A stretch of DNA of 63,285 bases. Source: Planctomycetota bacterium. GTDB lineage: Bacteria; Planctomycetota; Phycisphaerae; UBA1845. The stretch is from positions 1 to 63,285 of the forward strand of contig JAJRWX010000109.1 in assembly GCA_024276605.1 (NCBI GenBank), given 5' to 3'. The notes beneath the pieces are model-generated. The model worked only from the letters and a program-made list of their open reading frames with translations, was not told the origin of the DNA and did not search any database. A program made the translations under genes and the position numbers. Below are positions 25,720-35,435 of this stretch, piece by piece; the stretch's first letter is position 1, and each line of letters opens with the position of its first letter.

Positions 25720-26039
25720 GGATACAATCCGTCGGAGGATACCGTTTACCCCCTGCAAATAGTGGTTTTGAAGCCGTCAACACGCTATGGTGAGCCAATC
25801 GTTAAAATTATCAAGCTTGACACCCTATTTAGCTATCCCAACAATGCTAACGTGGATTGTCAGCCAAGGGCTTGGTGTCCTGTATGTGAGCGGGAAGCCT
25901 GCATGAGGGGTCTGGGTACTTGTGACGGTTGGTTGAAGATGTAATCGGTGCGTTGAGAAGTGCGGGTGGATATGGTCATCCGCTCCTTCGGGGACTTGGG
26001 GAGTTTTGGACCGGTACTATAGCCGGCTAAGTGATAAGT
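25720..26039. other. Spacer with a hairpin upstream of the subtilase gene
   Basis: No gene is supported. A hairpin at 25962-25983 (GCGGGTG / CATCCGC, one G-T pair) lies about 60 bp upstream of the subtilase start, and a TACTAT hexamer lies at 26015-26020. The leader does not match any riboswitch consensus I know. Confidence 0.35.
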
Positions 26040-29000
26040 ATGCGATTGAGAAAGGTTAGCACGCCCATGACGTTTCAGTTTGAGTTGCGTTTTCACAAGA
26101 GTGCCGTGTGGATGGCGGTTTTGACCCTTGGTATCAGTGCCGTGTTAGCTATGCCTGCGTTTGCTGAGAAAGGGACAAGATGTATCGTTGCGCGTGATGG
26201 CAAGCGTGTGCCGTTAGTCAAATCTACGACACAATTAGGTCTCGTACTCAAAAGTAGTACCTCCTCCAAAGATTGTGCCGCCAGGTTAAAATCGGGCGGC
26301 TATGGTGTGCTTTCGGATTTTAGTGCCGACGCAGATGTGCGGACGAAATTGTTAAACGTTGCTGCCATGTCAACCAAGCAGCGTAAACTTATCCGACAGG
26401 ATATGGCTGTCGAGGAAGTCCGTGATGTATACTACTTTGAGGGGCACACGGTGCCTTTTGTTTCTACCGGTAAGATTACTGTTCGGGTGAAACCGGGATT
26501 AAGCGAAGCTCAGCGGGGCGAGCTATGGGATGACTATAGTGTTGACGTTGTGAAGCAGCGTGCGGCAGGATTGGCGGATGTGTATGTAGTCCGACCTCGA
26601 TATGGTGTCACCGATGAGGTGCTGCGAGCTGAAGTGTTAGCCGTTGATCGGCGGACGGTCTGGGCTCAGCCGGATTTCCAAACACGGGTGCAGAAATATC
26701 AGGTGAGCATCTCCGACCCTTTTTATTCCAAACAGTGGCATCTTGAAAATGAAGGCAATGAATTCGGGCAAGCCGATGCAGATATTGATGTGACAGAGGC
26801 GTGGCAAGTGACGCTTGGTGAGGACATCATTTTCGGTATGTTCGATGACTCATGTGATGTTCAGCATGAAGACTTACGTGCAAACTATGTAGGCGTGGGT
26901 GACGACATCACAATTCAGGGTGATTCTCCGGGCGCGGACGATCCAAGTCCCAAGTCTCTTGGTGATGCTCACGGTACCGCTGTGATGGGCTTGGCGGTGG
27001 CCAGTGCTAACTCGATTGGTGTTCGTGGGGTGGCCCCGGCATCACGGTTTACGGCTTCTCGCGGGCTTAATGCGGCGGTGACTTTCGAGCAGATTGCCGG
27101 AGCGTATACGTTTGCCAGGCAGCAAAACGTCGATGTGCATATTAATAGCTGGGGTATTGAAGGTCTGTCGCTTGTACCAGCGGTGCTTGAAGATGCCATC
27201 GAGACCGCCTTCAATGATGGTCGTGATTTGGATGGTCCTGACGGAGAACAGCGCCCACGCGGTATGGTGGTTGTCTTTGCAGCTGGCAACGGCGATTTTT
27301 TTGGCGAAGGACGAAATTTGGCCTTTCGTGAATTTCTCGCGACATTGCCAACGGTCATTGGCGTAGGGGCTAGTAGCTCATTGGATCAACTGACAACTTT
27401 TAGTGACTATGGTCCTGAAATTGACGTGATAGCGCCGGGGGGGCCTCCCATTACCACCACTGACAATGATGATGCCGCAGGTTACGTTGATCCTGGTTTT
27501 AACACAGGCGGATTCGATAGCATTAGCGGAGCGGTAGATATCGACCCATCTGGGCTATATCACGGGGGTTTTTCAGGTACATCCGCTTCATGTCCTATTA
27601 CTGCCGGTGTCGCCGCTTTGATTCTTTCGGTCAATCCTAACCTTACTGCAACTGACGTCAGACTTATCCTTGCACATACAACAGATAAAGTAAGCCCATC
27701 CGATGCCGTATACCATGGCGTAACCAGTCGTAGTCTGCGATATGGTTACGGTAGGATCAATGCGGGGGCAGCCGTTCGGGCCGCTCAAGACTCGCTGTCA
27801 AATGGTCGGCGAAGCTGGCCTGAACGGGTAGGCGATGTGCGTGTGTCAAACGGTCAATTATTATGGCGGCAAAATGGTGACCGTCTTGAATTTCGCGTGT
27901 TGGAAGAGCGTGCGAGTACGCAGGACGACCCGGAGACGATTTTGTCTGAATTACGCACGACGGATGAATTTTTGATTCTTGTTAGTGCTCAACCCTTTGA
28001 CATCGTTACGGATTTCCCAGTTGATGGCCAGTGTTACTCAAATATGCAACTTGGCTGTAGCGATGTTCCTTCCGACCAACTGGCTCCATTGCCGGATGGC
28101 GTGAGTATTCACAGCGATGCGAACCAAGCCGGCGTAGGGTGCGGTTTTTCCTGTTTGGCGGAAGGCACAGCAGCCTGTGAGGCCAATTCCGTTCACTGCA
28201 TGAACTTTGATGCATCATCCGGCAAGAAGTATTTCGCGATATACGCCAGAAGTAACATTGGACGTTATTCGTTTGGTGTAGCTATCGATTCAGACGGTAA
28301 TGTTACGGATGAAGCCTTTATACCCGGGGCCGCCTCTGGAACTACACCCGGTACGAATACAACCGATTTGGGACCGAAAATTAGTATTCGTGTTTCACCT
28401 AGATTAGGGACATCCCCTCTTACCGTACGCTTTATGGGTAATGCTACTAGTGAGTTGCCTATTAATGAAGATAAGACCACGTGGGATTTCGATATTGACG
28501 ACGATATAGCATTCAATACCAGTTCACGTATTGCGACATTTGAATATACGGCGGATGCGGGTGAAACGAAGACCTTTACAGCCAGGCTCACTATGTTCGA
28601 TGTGAACGATAATATTGGTTTTGCCCAGACGACGATTACGGTTACCGGGGCGGATGCTGACGATAAAACAGGGGTAACGACTGATGCAGGAGAAATATCA
28701 ATTAGCATACCTGGTGGTACCGGTTCTGACGTTGATACAGGGGTGTCGCCGTTTAGTGTTGAATTGAGCGTCAATACTAGCGGGTTGCCCGGGACGCTTC
28801 AGGCTATTCGCTGGGATCTGGGTGATGGGACGACTGCGGACAGTTTGTTTGTTACACATACCTATGTGAATGAAACAGGTGGCGATTTACGTTTGCCAAT
28901 TACCGCACGGATAACGACTTTGACATCTGGTACGACGGTCCTCACAACAACCATTTCACGAACGATTACGGTGCAGCCGGGCGAGGGTCTCAATAATGGT

Positions 29001-29138
29001 CCGGGTGAAATTCCGGTGCTAGATGGTGCCGGGGCGTCCGGTGCGGGTGGAAATGCTACACCTTGCGGTGTCGTGAATATGTTACCTGTGTTCCTGATAC
29101 TCTTTACATTGGCTGGTTACAGGCGATTTTGGTCGTAA
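26040..29138 (+). CDS. Secreted subtilisin-family (S8, kexin-like) protease with PKD-like domains
   Basis: The protein has 1032 residues from the ATG at 26040 (a GTG three codons earlier is possible). A signal peptide ends near AFA (residue 42), followed by a propeptide to about residue 220. The catalytic triad is intact: Asp269 (MFDDSCD), His311 (DAHGTAV) and Ser515 (GTSAS), with oxyanion Asn417 (AAGN). The DDSCDVQHEDL context and late NPNLTATDVR recall proprotein-convertase-like S8 proteases. Residues about 570-700 may be a beta-rich P-like domain. Two PKD-like domains follow (about 775-870 and 885-980; WDLGDGTTADSLFVTHTY). The C terminus has Cys-Gly, a hydrophobic helix and Arg-Arg, resembling CTERM-type sorting tails. 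It is transcribed alone. Confidence 0.9.
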   Translation: MRLRKVSTPMTFQFELRFHKSAVWMAVLTLGISAVLAMPAFAEKGTRCIVARDGKRVPLVKSTTQLGLVLKSSTSSKDCAARLKSGGYGVLSDFSADADVRTKLLNVAAMSTKQRKLIRQDMAVEEVRDVYYFEGHTVPFVSTGKITVRVKPGLSEAQRGELWDDYSVDVVKQRAAGLADVYVVRPRYGVTDEVLRAEVLAVDRRTVWAQPDFQTRVQKYQVSISDPFYSKQWHLENEGNEFGQADADIDVTEAWQVTLGEDIIFGMFDDSCDVQHEDLRANYVGVGDDITIQGDSPGADDPSPKSLGDAHGTAVMGLAVASANSIGVRGVAPASRFTASRGLNAAVTFEQIAGAYTFARQQNVDVHINSWGIEGLSLVPAVLEDAIETAFNDGRDLDGPDGEQRPRGMVVVFAAGNGDFFGEGRNLAFREFLATLPTVIGVGASSSLDQLTTFSDYGPEIDVIAPGGPPITTTDNDDAAGYVDPGFNTGGFDSISGAVDIDPSGLYHGGFSGTSASCPITAGVAALILSVNPNLTATDVRLILAHTTDKVSPSDAVYHGVTSRSLRYGYGRINAGAAVRAAQDSLSNGRRSWPERVGDVRVSNGQLLWRQNGDRLEFRVLEERASTQDDPETILSELRTTDEFLILVSAQPFDIVTDFPVDGQCYSNMQLGCSDVPSDQLAPLPDGVSIHSDANQAGVGCGFSCLAEGTAACEANSVHCMNFDASSGKKYFAIYARSNIGRYSFGVAIDSDGNVTDEAFIPGAASGTTPGTNTTDLGPKISIRVSPRLGTSPLTVRFMGNATSELPINEDKTTWDFDIDDDIAFNTSSRIATFEYTADAGETKTFTARLTMFDVNDNIGFAQTTITVTGADADDKTGVTTDAGEISISIPGGTGSDVDTGVSPFSVELSVNTSGLPGTLQAIRWDLGDGTTADSLFVTHTYVNETGGDLRLPITARITTLTSGTTVLTTTISRTITVQPGEGLNNGPGEIPVLDGAGASGAGGNATPCGVVNMLPVFLILFTLAGYRRFWS

Positions 29139-29167
29139 ACCAACCACGCGCAATGCTTACGATGTTT

Positions 29168-31759
29168 TCAATTTTCCTGTCCAGCAAGCAGGGGCATGAG
29201 GATCCACATAGCCCCGATCCAACTTGCCACGACGCCAATAGCCAACAAGAGACCGAGGGATTGAATGGCGGGCGTGCTGGTGAAGGCCAACGTACCGAAT
29301 GTGAGAACGGTTGTTAGACTGGTCATACCGATGGCGTGACAGCTAGCGCTAAAAGCATCTACCGTTTCTTCCGAACTGCGGCTACGTCGTTGTGCTCGCC
29401 GAGCCACCATGGTTAGGAAAATGCCGTCATCGACCCCAATACCTACGAGTAGCGGCAATGCAATCAGATTGAATGTGTTCAGTTTAATGTTAAACAAAAG
29501 CATGCAAGCTAGTAACACGACCATCCCGAATACTGCGGGTAATAGTGCCATCATAGTGGCCCACAGGCTACGGAATTGAATGAATAGCCAGCCCAAGACA
29601 ACGCAGGCCGCAATTCCGAGTAACTTGCCAAGTTCATGACGGATTGTTTTTTCGGTGTCATAACCTATGACCGTAATGCCTGTTAGTGTTGCGCCGTCCA
29701 AGTCAGCTAGCGCCGTTCGAACCGCTTCGATGGTCGTATTGCGCTGTGATCGCTGCCCCAATGCTTTTGGCGTAAAGATGACAGTCAGGGCCTCGGTGGG
29801 TAGCCCCATAGAATTGTCTCTCGTGATAGGTAACATCGAATCTGTAATACCGGGATAATTCAGTAATTCTCGTAGACCGATCCGTTGAGGCGAAAAGAGT
29901 TGTCTCAGAAAGCCGCGATAGGTATCAAACGCATCCGGATTGAACGGGCTATCGTCCAACGCATCATCGAAGTGATGTATGATTAGATCAACATCGAATG
30001 CTTTGATAGCTTCATGTTGTTGTTGGAAAGTTGTGGGGTCGGGAAGCAAAGAGGATAGTCCAAATACGCCTAATATGTGGTCGGCGCTGTGAGTTAATGG
30101 CTTGATACGCGCTTCGACTTGGTGAGCGAGTATGAGTAGGTCTTGCGGTGTCTGTGCTTCGAGATAAAGAAGAAGTGGGTCGGCAGCACCTGGAAAAAGC
30201 GTTTCGATACGACGCTGGGCTAACATGGCTTCATTGGGTCGCGGGTGCATGATGGTCAGGTCGTTCTCAAAGAGGGCACGCGTGTCATAGGTTAGAAACG
30301 ATATGATTATCGCTGTCACCGATACCATACCGCCCAGCATCAAGAAGATTCGACGATGTGACACGGCATGCACGAGCATACGACTCGTTATGGATCCAAC
30401 AGGCTTGTTAACTGATGTATGGGATGATTGAGGTCGAGTGGGGGATAAGGTTAATATCGCAGGAAGTAACATCACAGCCAAAACGAGACAGGCAACAAGT
30501 CCCATCACACCCAGTGCGCCAAATTCACGTAGGGCGGGCACGCTGGATTGAGAGATAGCGAAAAAACCGATGACCGTGGTTATGCAGGTTGCGACTAGTG
30601 CCGGTGTCAAATCGATGAGCGTATCAACGATGGCCTGTGTGTGAGCAATATGTAAAGCACGTTTGGCTTTGTAGTGAGAGATGATATGTATGCAATAATC
30701 TATTCCTAGTCCGGCGAGTATCGCCCCGATGACAGCGGTCATGGGAGATAAGTTCATACCGAGCATGGCGAACGTGCCGAAGCCGAATAGAATGCCGATG
30801 GCTACGGGGGCCAGCGCCGCAGGTAGCATCCAGATGTTTCGATAAACAAGCAGATATAGCATCTGAAGAAAAAGAATTGATAGGACGATACTACGGATCA
30901 TATCAGCGCGAATCGATTGGTGGGCAGTGGCTGCAATCGCATAAGCACCGGTGAACACGAGATCGAGATTGTCTTTGTTAATGCTGGTGGCAACCTTTCG
31001 AGCGGCACGCGTGAACGTGCCTGCGAAGTTGAGGTCCGATACGGGTGAAACGCCGCGTAGTCGGATGAGTAAGTGCTTACCATCCTTACTGAAAAAACCC
31101 TGGTCACTACTGAACAATCCAGTGTGCGCACCGAACGGGCGCGGCAATGCTGAGATAAGAAAGTCGCGTAGGCCTAGCGGATCCTTCATGGCTGAGCGTA
31201 ACATAATGCTTCCTGCACCGCCGGGAACGGATAACATGTCAGCCGTTTTGCGTAACTGCCGGCGCATCGAAGTTGGCGTTAATCGTTGAGCAAGATCTGT
31301 TATCGTTTCATCATTCAGATATAACAGAGCATTGGGAATGATATGAGTCTCAATGAATGAGCGCAAGTCGGAAGAAGGTTTCCATTGCACACTGTTACAC
31401 ATAGCTGAGAGTTCTGGTGAAGAAGCGAACGTGTCTGAGAGGCGTTGGGCAAATGAGACGAGGTAGTCCGTAGCATTAAGGTTTGAATCCTCATGGGCGA
31501 GGGTTTCGGGTGATGAAACGAGTATGATGAGTTCGTCCGCCGCAGCGAAATCGTGAGAGAGTCGTGCGAGTGCTTTGGCCGCCGGTTCATCGCTAGCGAC
31601 CATGGCGTCGATGGTAGCTACTGGCTGTAATCGCGAGGCACTAATTGCCGCAGCTACACTCAGTACCATGGCTAGGATGACTACCGTACCGGCGCGGCGT
31701 GTTAGCTTTTGGATCAGTCGTGACAGAAGCGAAGTAGGGGGGTGGGGGCTGTTGGTCAT
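29168..31759 (-). CDS. MMPL/RND-type exporter of the aryl polyene-like cluster
   Basis: This 863-residue inner-membrane protein has the two-fold RND arrangement. One transmembrane helix (about 26-46) and a large periplasmic loop precede five helices (about 270-430). A second helix (about 460-482), loop and five further helices (about 705-860) follow. The motif GIDYCIHIISHY near residue 350 and its repeat GVDDGIFLTMVARR near 785 carry the acidic residues of MMPL proton relay sites. MMPL proteins move lipids or lipid-linked products; homologues are regular members of aryl polyene and xanthomonadin clusters. It is the last gene of the ten-gene operon, overlapping the upstream lipoprotein gene by 4 bp. 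Confidence 0.88.
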   Translation of the reverse strand: MTNSPHPPTSLLSRLIQKLTRRAGTVVILAMVLSVAAAISASRLQPVATIDAMVASDEPAAKALARLSHDFAAADELIILVSSPETLAHEDSNLNATDYLVSFAQRLSDTFASSPELSAMCNSVQWKPSSDLRSFIETHIIPNALLYLNDETITDLAQRLTPTSMRRQLRKTADMLSVPGGAGSIMLRSAMKDPLGLRDFLISALPRPFGAHTGLFSSDQGFFSKDGKHLLIRLRGVSPVSDLNFAGTFTRAARKVATSINKDNLDLVFTGAYAIAATAHQSIRADMIRSIVLSILFLQMLYLLVYRNIWMLPAALAPVAIGILFGFGTFAMLGMNLSPMTAVIGAILAGLGIDYCIHIISHYKAKRALHIAHTQAIVDTLIDLTPALVATCITTVIGFFAISQSSVPALREFGALGVMGLVACLVLAVMLLPAILTLSPTRPQSSHTSVNKPVGSITSRMLVHAVSHRRIFLMLGGMVSVTAIIISFLTYDTRALFENDLTIMHPRPNEAMLAQRRIETLFPGAADPLLLYLEAQTPQDLLILAHQVEARIKPLTHSADHILGVFGLSSLLPDPTTFQQQHEAIKAFDVDLIIHHFDDALDDSPFNPDAFDTYRGFLRQLFSPQRIGLRELLNYPGITDSMLPITRDNSMGLPTEALTVIFTPKALGQRSQRNTTIEAVRTALADLDGATLTGITVIGYDTEKTIRHELGKLLGIAACVVLGWLFIQFRSLWATMMALLPAVFGMVVLLACMLLFNIKLNTFNLIALPLLVGIGVDDGIFLTMVARRAQRRSRSSEETVDAFSASCHAIGMTSLTTVLTFGTLAFTSTPAIQSLGLLLAIGVVASWIGAMWILMPLLAGQEN

Positions 31760-32493
31760 GGTTGTTTTTTCGCTCGACGTGACGGTACGAACGCACGCTT
31801 CGATAGTTCTTCATTTATGTCTACACGTGAAAAGTGTATCTCGAAATCTCCCCCGTCACCGCTTCCCTTGACATGCATCGGCCAGACGATGTTGTGGATT
31901 GGTCGGTAGGCATCGAGGGTGAGCACTTGGCGGACTTTGCTTTGCTCGTCGAAGTAAGTGCAAGTTGATGTGGTCAATGTGGATTTGTCAACGGTACAAG
32001 TAAGCGTGGCGTGGTCAAGACGCGTATTTTTATTGAGCGCAAAACCATGTTGATTCGTCGATGCGCCTATCTTCCATGTTGTCATGTCACCAAAACCCGG
32101 CAGCATCGATAATGCTTCGATGAGACGTTCGTGGGTTAGTTTATCCGTTGGTGACGCTGATTTATCTTTCCTGTCTGCGGTAAATACGAAAAGCCCATCT
32201 TTGTTTAGTGTAACATCCATGACGGTACGGGTAAGCTTCCACACGCGAAGTCGAAAATGGTTCGGCGGCCTGGCTACGATAGCGCCTTTCAATTCGATTT
32301 GTCCCTTACCGGATTGTAATAATAGTGAAAAGGTTGTTGAGATTGTTTGAATACGATTGTCGCGTGCAGTCATAGTAGATAAGGCTGTGTTTGTGTCGTG
32401 CCATGTGTAATGTGGAAGTGCGTGCATGCACCCGCCAGCCAACATGACTGTGAATGTAATACTCGACATGAATACTGTGATTCGGTAAGTCAT
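31756..32493 (-). CDS. LolB/DUF4292-like outer-membrane lipoprotein
   Basis: The 245-residue protein has a lipoprotein signal: a hydrophobic segment followed by LAGGC (Cys22). The mature part resembles the LolA/LolB half-barrel: FSLLLQSGKGQIELKGAIVARPPNHFRLRVWKL near residues 55-87 and repeated strand pairs after it, as in DUF4292/LolB proteins that accept hydrophobic cargo at the outer membrane. Together with the LolA-like gene and the MMPL gene it suggests a dedicated route carrying the pathway product to the outer membrane. It overlaps the ligase gene by 1 bp (TGATG) and the exporter gene by 4 bp. Confidence 0.7.
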   Translation of the reverse strand: MTYRITVFMSSITFTVMLAGGCMHALPHYTWHDTNTALSTMTARDNRIQTISTTFSLLLQSGKGQIELKGAIVARPPNHFRLRVWKLTRTVMDVTLNKDGLFVFTADRKDKSASPTDKLTHERLIEALSMLPGFGDMTTWKIGASTNQHGFALNKNTRLDHATLTCTVDKSTLTTSTCTYFDEQSKVRQVLTLDAYRPIHNIVWPMHVKGSGDGGDFEIHFSRVDINEELSKRAFVPSRRAKKQP

Positions 32494-33971
32494 CAGGCGA
32501 TTTGAAGTCGCAATAGTTTTCCGGTGGGAGATTTTGGTAGTGACGTCACAATGTCAAAAACGCGAGGCACCTTGTGAACGCTGAGACGCTCACGTGAGAA
32601 ATTCCGCAGTTCTTCGGCTGATGGTGGGTGATCCTTGTCAATAGGGACGATAACCGCTTTCACACGGGAAATAGTATCCGTAACCGGCAAGGCTAGGACT
32701 GCGCATTCTTTTACCAGAGGGTGTTCGCAGAGTACGGATTCAACTTCCAAAGGGTTTACCTTGAGGGCGCCGACATCGATCAGAATTTTGATACGACCGG
32801 TGATGGTCAATGAGCCATCCGTATCCAACCGTCCAAGATCGCCGGTTAGAAAATAACCGTCTTGCAACGATGTTTCGTTTTGGTTGATATAGTGAACAAG
32901 CATGGAAGGTGCGCAAATAGCCACTTCTCCTTCAACGCCGCATGGTAGTGGATGATCAATTTGTGGTTTGTCTGGATCAACAATGCGGATCGTCACACCC
33001 TCCATAGGTAAGCCCGCACTCTGCGGGTTGCGACCACTGATATTGGGATTATTGAACGTGATGGAGCCTACTTCGCTAGAACCATAAAGTTGGCCAACGG
33101 TTAGTTGCAATCGCTGTTGACAGCTATCAACCACGCTTTGGGGAAGTTGAGAGCCTGCGGAGTACGCACATCGTAGCGAGGGAAAAGCCTGTTGGCGGTT
33201 ATCGAGTTGTGCGAGCATCTCGAAGACGGATGGTACGCCCGGTAATACCGTGATAGCTCCATTACGCAGTTGATCCATGACCGTTTGTATGTCGAAACCT
33301 TGGCACAAATGTACGCAGCAACCGGCATACGCGGGTGCTAGGATGCCATGTTCCACACCGTAAGAATGGCATAATGGTACCATGCCAAGTATACGATCGT
33401 CATAACGTAGATTCGTAGCGGTCGCAATATTGTGCGCTACGGCATCAAGCGAAGGCCCGTCTCGAAAAACGATTTTCGGCGTACCCGTTGTGCCGCTGCT
33501 GAGTAACATGAGTCCACAGCCCTTTGTGTCAATGCTCATACTTGGTAGGTCTGTGTAGTGAATACCACCATCTATAGCTTTATCGTTGACTATGTGTTGA
33601 ATGTCTAGTCCGTCTAGTTTCTCTATGACACCTTCGGCTGCGATTAACGCCTTGGCTGAGGCAGATTTCGCAGCGCGACACAGTTCGCGATCTGAGACGT
33701 TGGGATTGATGAGGAAGCCGACCATTCCCGCTCGCAGGGTAGACAAGAAGGCAACTGTACAATCGATCTTGTTGGGAAAGCTAATGACTACAACACCGCT
33801 GGGTTTGAGCGTAGATGAGATAGTCGCAGCCAATGATTCAATTCTGTCGTTTAGTTGGGCATAGGTCACGCATCGCTCTTCTTGGCCTTCGCGAGAAATT
33901 TCACGAATGGCTATCGTATCACCGCGCTGTGTGGCGTGCTGTCTGAGGTGATGAAGGAGTAGGTTGGCCAT
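32493..33971 (-). CDS. AMP-dependent aryl/acyl ligase (likely hydroxybenzoate-ACP/CoA ligase)
   Basis: This 492-residue ANL-superfamily adenylating enzyme activates a carboxylic acid with ATP and transfers it to a thiol. Motifs are complete: LLSSGTTGTPKIVF at residues 157-170, YGSSEVGS, GYFLTGDLGRLD, GRIK and the catalytic Lys485 in SPTGKLLR. In xanthomonadin synthesis the comparable enzyme XanA2 loads 3-hydroxybenzoate onto the carrier protein. Since a chorismatase and an ACP are encoded in the same operon, the same substrate is the simplest inference, but sequence alone does not prove it. It lies 59 bp after the flavoprotein gene. Confidence 0.88.
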   Translation of the reverse strand: MANLLLHHLRQHATQRGDTIAIREISREGQEERCVTYAQLNDRIESLAATISSTLKPSGVVVISFPNKIDCTVAFLSTLRAGMVGFLINPNVSDRELCRAAKSASAKALIAAEGVIEKLDGLDIQHIVNDKAIDGGIHYTDLPSMSIDTKGCGLMLLSSGTTGTPKIVFRDGPSLDAVAHNIATATNLRYDDRILGMVPLCHSYGVEHGILAPAYAGCCVHLCQGFDIQTVMDQLRNGAITVLPGVPSVFEMLAQLDNRQQAFPSLRCAYSAGSQLPQSVVDSCQQRLQLTVGQLYGSSEVGSITFNNPNISGRNPQSAGLPMEGVTIRIVDPDKPQIDHPLPCGVEGEVAICAPSMLVHYINQNETSLQDGYFLTGDLGRLDTDGSLTITGRIKILIDVGALKVNPLEVESVLCEHPLVKECAVLALPVTDTISRVKAVIVPIDKDHPPSAEELRNFSRERLSVHKVPRVFDIVTSLPKSPTGKLLRLQIA

Positions 33972-34030
33972 GGTTGTCAGTCTTGGTAAAGCTACGGTAG
34001 CAAGTGCGCAATGCGCTACAGCCTGTCATT

Positions 34031-35383
34031 CTATGCGGACGTGGCCACCGCCTCAACCAAAGGCAAGGGGACAGGTTGCGTACTGCATAATGAGTGTGAG
34101 TCTCGTCGAGGAACCATGGCCACCCGAGCATGTATTTTGGTGAAGAGCTCCATAAGGTATAATCGCCATCTCAAAGGCCACGAAATTCTGGGGAAAATAT
34201 AGCCGCTGAGTATGGAGATGATCGCCGGTTGAATATTCACTGGGCCTTGTCCATGCAAGAAAAGTTCGCGAAAACTGTGATCGTAGAAAAGGTTGACTAA
34301 TGTGACGAACGGGGCGGATGATCGGTTGATATAGTTGATGTAATCTCGTCGAATACGGGCTGGTCTACGCGGTTTCTTACCGTTCGTTGTATGTGTACCG
34401 TCGAGATGTGCAAGTAACTCTTCGGCATCTGCGGCTGCTCTGACGGCCATCTCCATGCCAAGTCCCAGGCCGCTGGAGAAAATGGGATCCAGAAAAAAAG
34501 CTGCGTCACCAATGAGAAAATATCCCGGTCCGGCGAAGGGGCGACAGTAATAGCTGAAGTCGGCGATCGTGTGTGTTTGATCAGGGAATACGGCAGACGC
34601 CGTACGGTCTCGCACAAGTGGGCATCGCTGAATCCCCCAGTGAAGCATTTCGGAAGTGGGGCAATCGATCGATCGAGCTACATCACTATCCAAAACCATA
34701 CCAATGCTGGTACGCTTTTTGTCGATGTTGATGAGCCAGAACCACCCCTCGTCGCACATGGCTACCGTGGGATGACCTTCGGATTGTCCGGGTAGTCGTT
34801 GCACCTGTTCAAAGTGTCCGAAATAGGCGACTTTGCGGTGATGTTGCATGATTTTTTTGGAGCCAAGATGTCGTGCGAGGACGGTGCCTTGGCCGCTGGC
34901 ATCTAACAGGCACTTACCTTCGATGATGTTACCGTCGACTTCAACGGCGATGTCACCTTCATTGAGTTGGACGATTCGTCTGACAGGAGCTTCCGTTCGG
35001 ACATCTGCGCCGGCATCGGCTGCAGCTTCAAGCATCATGTCGTCGAAAATGGCACGTTCGATGTTGAAGGTTTCGTAGCCGTCATCGAATAGTGACTCAC
35101 TAAAATCGAAGCAACTGGTATCCTTGCCATGTCCAAAGCCGAACTCCGCACCAACTTTAGTCATGCGTGGCAACCGGGAGAGTTGCTCCTCTAAGCCTAG
35201 CTGTTTGAGTAGCTCGAAACCAGCGGGTAAAAATGACTCTCCCACGTGAAAACGGGGAAAAGCACTTTTTTCAAGTACGATCACGCGCTTTCCAGCCCGC
35301 GTAAGGAGCAGGGCAGCCGTCGCTCCGACTGGTCCACCGCCTATGATTACAACATCGTTTTTAGGATGATTGTCGTTTTCCAA
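34031..35383 (-). CDS. Halogenase-like FAD-dependent oxidoreductase
   Basis: The 450-residue flavoprotein has the Rossmann FAD motif GGGPVG (residues 15-20), the halogenase-group motif FPRFHVGESFLP (42-53) with a Lys at position 76 in a TKVGAEFGF context, GWFWLIN (213-219, close to the WxWxIP of flavin-dependent halogenases) and the FAD site GDAAFFLDPIFSSGLGLGM (292-310). Such proteins are halogenases, hydroxylases or reductases. Native xanthomonadins are halogenated and their cluster also carries a halogenase-like gene, so ring or chain modification is a reasonable guess; a hydroxylase or polyene-modifying role is equally open. It is in the same operon as the ligase and chorismatase genes. 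Confidence 0.85.
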   Translation of the reverse strand: MENDNHPKNDVVIIGGGPVGATAALLLTRAGKRVIVLEKSAFPRFHVGESFLPAGFELLKQLGLEEQLSRLPRMTKVGAEFGFGHGKDTSCFDFSESLFDDGYETFNIERAIFDDMMLEAAADAGADVRTEAPVRRIVQLNEGDIAVEVDGNIIEGKCLLDASGQGTVLARHLGSKKIMQHHRKVAYFGHFEQVQRLPGQSEGHPTVAMCDEGWFWLINIDKKRTSIGMVLDSDVARSIDCPTSEMLHWGIQRCPLVRDRTASAVFPDQTHTIADFSYYCRPFAGPGYFLIGDAAFFLDPIFSSGLGLGMEMAVRAAADAEELLAHLDGTHTTNGKKPRRPARIRRDYINYINRSSAPFVTLVNLFYDHSFRELFLHGQGPVNIQPAIISILSGYIFPRISWPLRWRLYLMELFTKIHARVAMVPRRDSHSLCSTQPVPLPLVEAVATSA

Positions 35384-35435
35384 CTGAAACCTTTCTTAGA
35401 AAGTATCCATTGAAATCAAGCTGTACATGCTTGCA

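Noticed and set aside
28265-28774. A 169-residue minus-strand ORF inside the subtilase gene
   Set aside because: It lies fully within a strongly supported coding sequence, is rich in Val/Ser/Pro from the repeat translation of the PKD-like region, and resembles no family.
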